Source: Candidatus Thalassarchaeaceae archaeon (GTDB lineage: Archaea > Thermoplasmatota > Poseidoniia > Poseidoniales > Thalassarchaeaceae). Taken from it: 5,047 nucleotides of DNA. Both the position numbers and the translations under genes were made by a program. Each line of letters begins with the position of its first letter. The first letter of the stretch is position 1. The notes below the pieces were generated by a model that made no database searches, was not told the origin of the DNA, and worked only from the letters and a program-made list of their open reading frames with translations. This document shows, piece after piece, positions 1-5,047 of this stretch. The DNA is taken from NCBI GenBank assembly GCA_030747885.1, contig JASLJW010000044.1:1-5047 (forward strand), written 5' to 3'.

Positions 1-537
1 TTAGATGAAATCATCAATGAAGGTTCATGGCCTGGAAGAAGAATAATTGTTGAAGAACGCAATTGGTCAAAGTTTCAAGTTCAAGATGCTCTTTCTCAAC
101 TAAAAAGGTCAAGAGATGCTGGTCAAAGGTGTCTTTTGGCCGGAGTTTACAATGCAAGATTGTCAGAGGGAATAGACTATGATGGAAATATCCTTGATGC
201 AGTAATATGCATTGGAATACCTATGTCTAGACCTACAGCTTCCAATCAGGCCCTCAAAGAATATGTCTCAGAAAGATTTGGAGAAAGGAATGCTTGGAAA
301 TATTCAGCAGCCCAACCTGCAATTAATTCTATTCTTCAGGCAATGGGTAGACCAATTAGAAAGGCAGAGGATAGAGCAATAGTTTTGATTCTCGACAGAC
401 GAGTTGGAGATAGAGGGTATAGAAATTGTTTACCACAAAATCTGAAGATGTTCGAAACGGAAGACGCAGGCTCTACTGAACGATTGATTAAACGATTCTT
501 CTCACGTCATCCAGAACCAGCTAGGAATATTGAATGA
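1..537 (+). CDS. Rad3/XPD/DinG-type DNA helicase, C-terminal part (5' end outside window)
   Basis: This is the last 178 codons of a superfamily 2 helicase; the frame is open from base 1 to the TGA at 535-537. An apparent TTG start at 136 is an internal leucine, because homologous helicase sequence continues upstream of it. The second RecA-like domain is recognisable. Motif V is around visible residues 53-62 (RLSEGIDYDG), followed by a hydrophobic strand ending in GIP (72-74), as in XPD/DinG proteins. Motif VI is at 113-120 (QAMGRPIR), with the Q-x-x-G-R-x-x-R arrangement that includes the arginine finger. The strand VLILDRR (128-134) matches the 'D.R' element that follows motif VI in the family. 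The family uses ATP to unwind DNA 5' to 3', often with an Fe-S cluster domain, which would lie in the unseen part. Its role is probably DNA repair or replication; XPD versus DinG-like cannot be settled from the C-terminus alone. The last 30 or so residues are basic and look family-unspecific. Confidence 0.92.
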   Translation, partial: LDEIINEGSWPGRRIIVEERNWSKFQVQDALSQLKRSRDAGQRCLLAGVYNARLSEGIDYDGNILDAVICIGIPMSRPTASNQALKEYVSERFGERNAWKYSAAQPAINSILQAMGRPIRKAEDRAIVLILDRRVGDRGYRNCLPQNLKMFETEDAGSTERLIKRFFSRHPEPARNIE

Positions 538-549
538 CTACGAGGGTTG

Positions 550-1029
550 ATGACTGTGCGACGATTGGACCAGCCAATGACGGACATTCAATGGGACGCC
601 ATCGAGATAGATGGAGAGGCTGAAAACGAGGTGGTTCAACATTCTCTAGATGTAACTGCTGCTGAACTGCATTCGCATTTTATTGCAAAGGTTGCATCCG
701 ATTCACCCGCAATCGGACAACATGATCAATTTCTTCAAGACGCAGGAGAGCAGGTGGAACGAACTAGAGAAGCAGATGCTCAAATTTTGGCACAAAATCT
801 CCTAGGGGCTTCATTAGATGCATCAGCAATGATCGATGGAGTTTCTATCATGACTCTAGGACTTCCAACCAATAGTATAGAAGTTAGAGTAGGCACTCAT
901 TCAGGGACATCATACCTTCGAATTGATCGCGAGGGACTGGAACCTGTTGTATCTCCTCTACCTAATGGGAGACAAATTCTCAATGCCACACATTCCAAAG
1001 GAAGATTAGAAATTCGTTTCTCAGAATAA
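550..1029 (+). CDS. Small protein with putative degenerate Hsp20/alpha-crystallin-like C-terminal domain
   Basis: This protein of 159 residues was not firmly recognised. Residues 30-95 are acidic and helix-prone, rich in Ala, Gln and Glu. Residues 96-158 look like beta strands in an order reminiscent of Hsp20 or ArsA/GvpH-type Hsp20-like domains. The sequence LPTNSIEVRV (105-114) resembles the first strands, YLRID (122-126) the next, and LP (137-138) resembles the 'LP' before the strand that leads to the late GRLEIRF strand (151-157), where Hsp20 proteins typically have G-x-L-x-(V/I). A chaperone or scaffold role is therefore possible but inferred. There is no signal peptide or membrane segment, so it should be cytoplasmic. 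It lies 12 bases after the helicase stop and is probably co-transcribed with it. The start is uncertain. TTG at 547 and ATG at 550 are adjacent, and GAGGG at 542-546 is only 3 bases from the ATG. ATG at 577 is an alternative that would remove nine residues. The gene ends in TAA directly against the stop of the convergent gene. Confidence 0.75.
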   Translation: MTVRRLDQPMTDIQWDAIEIDGEAENEVVQHSLDVTAAELHSHFIAKVASDSPAIGQHDQFLQDAGEQVERTREADAQILAQNLLGASLDASAMIDGVSIMTLGLPTNSIEVRVGTHSGTSYLRIDREGLEPVVSPLPNGRQILNATHSKGRLEIRFSE

Positions 1030-4000
1030 TCATCTGGTTGGAATATCAGCCATGTTCTGAATCTCTGAAACAACATTGGACAATGCCTGTTGAGCAGATG
1101 CCTTGTGTGTTTCACCCATCTCATGTGAGGAATATCTTGCCTCTTCGAAAACACTGTCTAAAGCCTCAAGAGCAGATTCACTAATCGGCAATGCTTGCCT
1201 AATAGCCATTTCAAATTCCCGAACTGTCTCGAAATCACGCCGCAAGAATCCATTCTGCATCAAAACTAGACATAGGTCCTCGTAACAATTGAAAATGGCC
1301 TCTCTGATCTCATCTCCTGCAGCCAAAAGTTCAGCAGTATATGCAAAGATATCTTGAATCTCCTCGATAGCAGTACGCTTCCGACGCATCTGAATCACTG
1401 CACCAGCTGCGCCAAGTAAGATAATGGCAATAATAGCAATTGAACTAGGGTTCAACAAAGCAGATTCAGCTTCATCCGCTTGCTCATATGTCAATGCCAC
1501 AACTACATTCAACAAATCACCTCGATCATCTGGAGCAATCAGAGAAGAAGTTGTATTGAGACGAATCTGGAAGTAGCCCCAATGATCGGTATCCGAGAAA
1601 GTTGGAAGGGGTTCCAGACTAACAAAGGTGTATTCAAAGACACCTGATTCATCGCTTAATTTACCGAACTGAGTAAGCTCTGAGGTCTGATTAAGCAATA
1701 AAGCAGTGATTGATACATTCGAAATTGCTTCACCAGTATCATCCGCGTAAACAGAAACTGTACCGACGATATCACGTGAATTAAGTTCAATCGTAACATC
1801 ATCGGCTGTGAAGGATGCTGGGACCATCAAGAATGCACCAATACCAACCTTCTGCGCTTCATTGAAGAATCGGATGTCGTCACTAGCCATTTTCAGTGTG
1901 AAATCCAAATCTCCTTTCATTGGAGAACGCCCTACTAATGAGACTGTGAATTGACCAGTCGCATTGTCCCATGTTACAACAGCACCTGATTCCTTTGCAC
2001 CAGCCCAAATCAATGAAATATCTGAATTCGAAACGGCGTTGCCGGTTCCACCTATCTCAATAATACGTCCAGTGATGACTATTGGGTGGGATGAATTTGA
2101 ACGAATGTTATTGTCAGAAACATCGAGGATTTCAATGATAACATCGGACCAGGTGTAAGCAGTCACGTTTGATACATCTCCGATGAACTGGTCATTTCCA
2201 CCATATGAAACGCGAATGGTATGCTGCCCACGAGCAGACGAAACATCAACAGGGATCTGAGTAGTGAAGAATCCACTAGAATCGGTAGTAATGGTAGTTA
2301 GGAATAATCCATCAACCTCAATCGTAATAATTGCGCCCTCAATCGGAATTCTTGGACTAGTATCACTGTCCACTAAGATTCCAGAGAGATTCCAATTTCC
2401 TCCTCTTGTAGCCACTCCTCCTTCATCAAGTGAAAGGCTGGTAATCTCCGCATTATGTTTGATTACTATCGTAGTATTAGCTTGGCCACCAAGATAGAAC
2501 CCTTGAGGTTCCGAATAGGCTACAATATCATGCACTCCAATAGTAAATGCGGGACCTACAATCCAATCTAATGTCCAAGTCCCATCGACTTCAGTTGTAG
2601 CAGAACCAATGATGCTTGAATCTACGCGAATTGTAACGATGTGCCCCGGAACCCAATTGTCTGGTAGGTTATCCCGAACTGTTCCAGAAATTACTACGGT
2701 ATCTCCAACTGCTGAGGTATCAATTGCATCAACGGTCAACACAATTGGAGCATACACATCAAAGGTAGTGGTAGCATTCGAAGGCAGGTACAATGGAGCA
2801 CCTGCAAAACGAACTTCCACAGTTTGCATTCCCAAATTCATATCACTAGGGACCGGGTACAATATCGATACTACGCCCTCTGAATTAGAAGTAACATTAG
2901 TCAAGAATTGTCCATTCATCCACACACTGAGAGTCATATCAGGAATAGGGCGTTCAACTATGTCTACTAGGACGCCAGTTAAATCCAGTAATTCTTCACG
3001 AGTTACATCAGAATTTCCACCAAACAAACGAATCTCAGTAGGCACCGAAACATCGAATCCTAACGTATCTGCTGATTCAAGATAATACTCTGGATTCAAG
3101 GAATCACCTTGGCCCATTGGATCTACCCATAGGAACCCGCCAAGGAAGTATGCAGTAGCGTTGTGAGGACCAGGGGTAGTATCTGATGGCAATGTGTACG
3201 AAATCGACCATTCACCGGTGTTTGGATTTGATTGTACGATAGTTCCAGAACCAGTGTCTACGTCATCAATCATTAGATGGATTAACCCTGCGACTGGGCC
3301 GCCAGACTCATTCAACAATGGTGCACCGTGTTCATCTAGTAATGTTCCGTTAACGAAAATTACCTGGCCAGCAATCAAATCACCCTCTACCGAGTTTACA
3401 GTCAAGACCGTTGGAGCCAAAATTACAACTCGAGTGAATGTAGAATCTCCAAGAACTCCTGTTGTCCCAGCAACTCCAGAATGACTGGCATTTATCATCA
3501 AAGGCCCAATAGCCCAAGTATTTGGAACTGTGAAGTTACCTAAAGCTATACCATTTTCATCGGTAATAATATCGAAGGAAGTCATTCCATCAATTGAAAT
3601 ATTGATTGTTGCATTTTCTACTGGCGCACCTGCATTATCTAGAAGAGACAGTGCAACTGTAATGTTCGCACCCCTCACAGTTCGACGATCAGGATCCAAA
3701 TCAAGAGGATCACTGAAATCAAGAACAGTGTAACCGCGACTATCGAAAACTGTGCCATTTGTAGAACTTAGGAAATAGTTTACTCCAGGAGTATAGGTTG
3801 CATTAATCTCATGAGTTCCTCTTGGGAATTCTTGATTGAGAGTAATAGTGGCAGACCAATTTCCATCATATACAGTACCATTCACCACAGTGAATGAATC
3901 TGTGAATCCATCAATAGTGAAACCAAGAACGGGGAGTAAATTATTCCCGTTACGATCAATAATTCCTGAACCGTTCTCAGAAGTTAATGTCCCTGTGACA

Positions 4001-5047
4001 TTGAAAGTTTCCCCAGCAACAGGATTGTCGAGGATTGGATCAACCACCAATATTGTGAATGTCCTAACAGTCACAGTGCTAAAGGTTCGATTGGAGCCGA
4101 GTAAAGTGAAATTGCCAGCATAATCAAGATGGAGGTTGACCATGCCTAGTGGATGTGTGCTTGGGATAGTGAAGTTAAACCGTACTACTCCCGTATTATT
4201 CGTGATTTCATCCGACAAAACTGTTTCATGGAAAGTACCTGAGATTGTCTGATTAGAAAGAAGTCGATTATTATCTGACTCTTCAACTAATGTGGCACCA
4301 AATTCAAGAGATTCTCCTCGATTCACAATTACTGGAATTAATGGGGAAGTCTGACTGAAACCAGTTACTCCCTTGACCAAAACAGATTGAGAAATATTGC
4401 TTGGAAGGTAAAATGGATTTGTCTCCTCAAGGACCTGAATCATCAATGTCTTGTTCCCACTTGTAATTCCATCCAAGAGGGGATCAGTTGGAACTGTAAT
4501 GTTGAAACTACCGTTAACTGCAGTAGTATAGGAGGAGATGAGAACTTCAGAAGGATCACCATCGAAGAATACAGATACATCAATTGGGCCGCTGAAATTC
4601 CTATTTGGATCATTGAAGTCCTCAACGGAACCTGCTAGAACGAATGTTGAACCAGCAGTGATGAAAGTTGAAGGAAGAATCGAATCAATTACGACTGATG
4701 TAGGCACCAACACTGTGATGTTCAAATCAGTATGATTTCCTATCCATCGTGCTGAACCTGTGGAGAGAGGATCTGTAATATCGTCAGGCATCAAAATTCT
4801 GACGTCGTAATATCCTGGATCAGTACCTATAGGGATGGTTGGAGAGAAACGTGCAATCCCATCTTGTGCACCACTTGTAGCAGATGAGAGTGTCTGATTA
4901 TTGGGTCCATCCCAATCCCAAATCATCTGAACTGCAGCACCACTAATGTTTGAGCCATCAGCAACATCAGTTACCGACACATTAACCTCCAAAATATCGC
5001 CAGCAACGACACTAGCAGGAGGGTCAATAGCATTCAGAACAGATTCA
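1030..5047 (-). CDS. Giant membrane-anchored surface protein: tandem Ig-like modules, one TM helix, DUF4129-like cytoplasmic tail (N-terminus outside window)
   Basis: The frame is open from the right edge (first full codon 5044-5046) to the TGA read from 1032 to 1030, giving 1338 visible residues. A TTG at 4992-4990 is internal: the 18 codons before it continue the same module (it holds NAIDPPASVVAGD), so no start is visible. In order the protein has about eleven beta-sandwich modules (residues 1-1202), a single transmembrane helix (about 1203-1220) followed by RRKR (1221-1224), and a 118-residue helical tail. The positive residues after the helix predict an outside ectodomain and an inside tail. 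The ectodomain has 39 N-X-S/T sequons by hand count, no cysteine and only eight lysines, fitting a glycosylated archaeal surface protein. The tail resembles DUF4129, a domain often found near transglutaminase-like and MoxR/DUF58 genes; none of these is in view here. A surface stalk, adhesin or envelope-sensing protein is inferred; the ligand is unknown. A signal peptide is expected off the right edge. No promoter is visible. Confidence 0.93.
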   Translation of the reverse strand, partial: ESVLNAIDPPASVVAGDILEVNVSVTDVADGSNISGAAVQMIWDWDGPNNQTLSSATSGAQDGIARFSPTIPIGTDPGYYDVRILMPDDITDPLSTGSARWIGNHTDLNITVLVPTSVVIDSILPSTFITAGSTFVLAGSVEDFNDPNRNFSGPIDVSVFFDGDPSEVLISSYTTAVNGSFNITVPTDPLLDGITSGNKTLMIQVLEETNPFYLPSNISQSVLVKGVTGFSQTSPLIPVIVNRGESLEFGATLVEESDNNRLLSNQTISGTFHETVLSDEITNNTGVVRFNFTIPSTHPLGMVNLHLDYAGNFTLLGSNRTFSTVTVRTFTILVVDPILDNPVAGETFNVTGTLTSENGSGIIDRNGNNLLPVLGFTIDGFTDSFTVVNGTVYDGNWSATITLNQEFPRGTHEINATYTPGVNYFLSSTNGTVFDSRGYTVLDFSDPLDLDPDRRTVRGANITVALSLLDNAGAPVENATINISIDGMTSFDIITDENGIALGNFTVPNTWAIGPLMINASHSGVAGTTGVLGDSTFTRVVILAPTVLTVNSVEGDLIAGQVIFVNGTLLDEHGAPLLNESGGPVAGLIHLMIDDVDTGSGTIVQSNPNTGEWSISYTLPSDTTPGPHNATAYFLGGFLWVDPMGQGDSLNPEYYLESADTLGFDVSVPTEIRLFGGNSDVTREELLDLTGVLVDIVERPIPDMTLSVWMNGQFLTNVTSNSEGVVSILYPVPSDMNLGMQTVEVRFAGAPLYLPSNATTTFDVYAPIVLTVDAIDTSAVGDTVVISGTVRDNLPDNWVPGHIVTIRVDSSIIGSATTEVDGTWTLDWIVGPAFTIGVHDIVAYSEPQGFYLGGQANTTIVIKHNAEITSLSLDEGGVATRGGNWNLSGILVDSDTSPRIPIEGAIITIEVDGLFLTTITTDSSGFFTTQIPVDVSSARGQHTIRVSYGGNDQFIGDVSNVTAYTWSDVIIEILDVSDNNIRSNSSHPIVITGRIIEIGGTGNAVSNSDISLIWAGAKESGAVVTWDNATGQFTVSLVGRSPMKGDLDFTLKMASDDIRFFNEAQKVGIGAFLMVPASFTADDVTIELNSRDIVGTVSVYADDTGEAISNVSITALLLNQTSELTQFGKLSDESGVFEYTFVSLEPLPTFSDTDHWGYFQIRLNTTSSLIAPDDRGDLLNVVVALTYEQADEAESALLNPSSIAIIAIILLGAAGAVIQMRRKRTAIEEIQDIFAYTAELLAAGDEIREAIFNCYEDLCLVLMQNGFLRRDFETVREFEMAIRQALPISESALEALDSVFEEARYSSHEMGETHKASAQQALSNVVSEIQNMADIPTR
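1033..1386 (-). other. DUF4129-like cytoplasmic tail domain
   Basis: Visible residues 1221-1338 are helical and soluble, unlike the rest of the protein. The core at about 1247-1310 matches the DUF4129 pattern as I know it. It has a helix with a conserved aromatic (IFNCYEDLCLVL, 1251-1262), then 'G(F)LRRDFETVREF' (1266-1278, the family's 'T.rEf' box with T1274, E1277 and F1278). Next comes a helix starting at LP (1286-1287), then LDSVFEEARYSSHEM (1296-1310), the family's 'l...feeArYs.h' signature. A last amphipathic helix contains A-x-x-A-L spacing (1318-1329). DUF4129 has no established biochemical activity; it commonly sits at the C-terminus of membrane proteins near MoxR/DUF58/transglutaminase genes. 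The only two cysteines of the visible protein (1254 and 1259) are in this tail. Confidence 0.8.
1387..1449 (-). other. Transmembrane helix and stop-transfer signal of the surface protein
   Basis: Visible residues 1200-1220 form the only long hydrophobic stretch in the protein: PSSIAIIAIILLGAAGAVIQM, rich in Ile, Ala and Leu, with a GAAGA small-residue patch. It is preceded by the acidic stretch YEQADEAESA and followed at once by RRKR (1381-1386 and the next codons down). This charge arrangement predicts that the N-terminal modules are outside and the C-terminal tail is in the cytoplasm. The small-residue patch could allow helix packing or dimerisation, which is an inference. Confidence 0.9.
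1441..5046 (-). repeat. Array of about eleven divergent Ig/transthyretin-like protein modules
   Basis: This is a protein-level repeat inside the giant surface gene; no long DNA-level repeat was noticed. Approximate modules in coding order, by visible residue, are 1-115, 116-229, 230-331, 332-439, 440-545, 546-669, 670-767, 768-865, 866-967, 968-1076 and 1077-1202. The usual pattern is an opening strand, a Gly-containing turn, a strand ending in (S/N/T)GTL or similar, a 'D..G.P(V/I)' turn, then an 'idg' strand. A 'G.f..t(V/I/L)P' strand follows (NITVP, NFTIP, NFTVP, SYTLP), then 'G.h.i...y.g' and a closing aromatic strand such as FYLPSN or LYLPSN. Several modules end in VP or AP (114-115, 544-545, 668-669, 766-767, 1075-1076), which probably marks the linkers. 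The first module is cut by the window edge or starts just beyond it. The last one is atypical and includes the acidic juxtamembrane stretch. Exact borders are approximate, and the fold is inferred from strand pattern. Confidence 0.8.

Noticed and set aside
136..537. TTG at 136 as the start of a 133-residue protein
   Set aside because: The frame is open from base 1, and motif V of the helicase begins a few residues after the TTG, so it is an internal leucine of a longer protein.
534..627. ATGA overlap start at 534 as the beginning of the gene after the helicase
   Set aside because: This ATG is in a different frame from the small gene and soon runs into a stop.
1020..1060. Bidirectional terminator at the convergent junction
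   Set aside because: No inverted repeat or T-rich tract was found on either strand at this site.
897..1154. Minus-strand 85-residue frame across the convergent junction
   Set aside because: It overlaps two well-supported genes on both strands and shows no recognisable domain.
2609..3085. Plus-strand frame of 158 residues opposite the giant gene
   Set aside because: It lies in the same antisense phase as several other open stretches (1964, 2264, 3194, 3530, 3836, 4538). This is expected from codon bias of the real gene, and the translation has no domain-like pattern.
4990..4992. Minus-strand TTG as the true start of the giant protein
   Set aside because: The frame continues to the window edge with module-like sequence, and no signal peptide follows the TTG.
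1441..5046. Low-complexity or phase-variable DNA repeats in the surface gene
   Set aside because: No homopolymer run or short tandem repeat long enough to support slippage was noticed; repetition is at protein level only.

Overview
The window most resembles archaeal DNA, probably a planktonic marine euryarchaeon of the Poseidoniales (Marine Group II) type. This is inferred from a Rad3/XPD-like helicase, a very large sequon-rich surface protein built of Ig-like modules with one C-terminal membrane anchor and a cytoplasmic DUF4129-like tail, moderate-to-low GC and tight gene packing. No rRNA or other taxonomic marker is present, so the assignment is tentative.

Layout: positions 1-537 (+) are the C-terminal end of an XPD/Rad3/DinG-type superfamily 2 helicase whose start lies off the left edge. 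After 12 bases, a small protein (550-1029, +) follows in the same direction. It has a mostly helical, acidic N-terminal half and a C-terminal half resembling a degenerate Hsp20/alpha-crystallin-like beta-sandwich. The two probably form one transcription unit. From 1030 to the right edge (5047), the minus strand holds one continuous reading frame of 1338 visible codons. It is the C-terminal part of a giant membrane-anchored surface protein whose N-terminus lies off the right edge. Its stop codon directly abuts the stop of the small + strand gene, giving a convergent junction with no intergenic bases.

The giant protein consists, in coding order, of about eleven Ig/transthyretin-like beta-sandwich modules of about 100-125 residues each, one transmembrane helix followed by Arg-Arg-Lys-Arg, and a 118-residue helical cytoplasmic tail with DUF4129 character. 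By hand count the ectodomain carries 39 N-X-S/T sequons against none in the tail, no cysteine, and a run of 637 residues without lysine. These look like adaptations of a glycosylated cell-surface stalk.

The helicase and small gene have no evident functional link to the surface protein. No RNA gene, mobile element, CRISPR array, promoter or convincing terminator was seen. The + strand opposite the giant gene (1030-5047) shows only antisense shadow frames.
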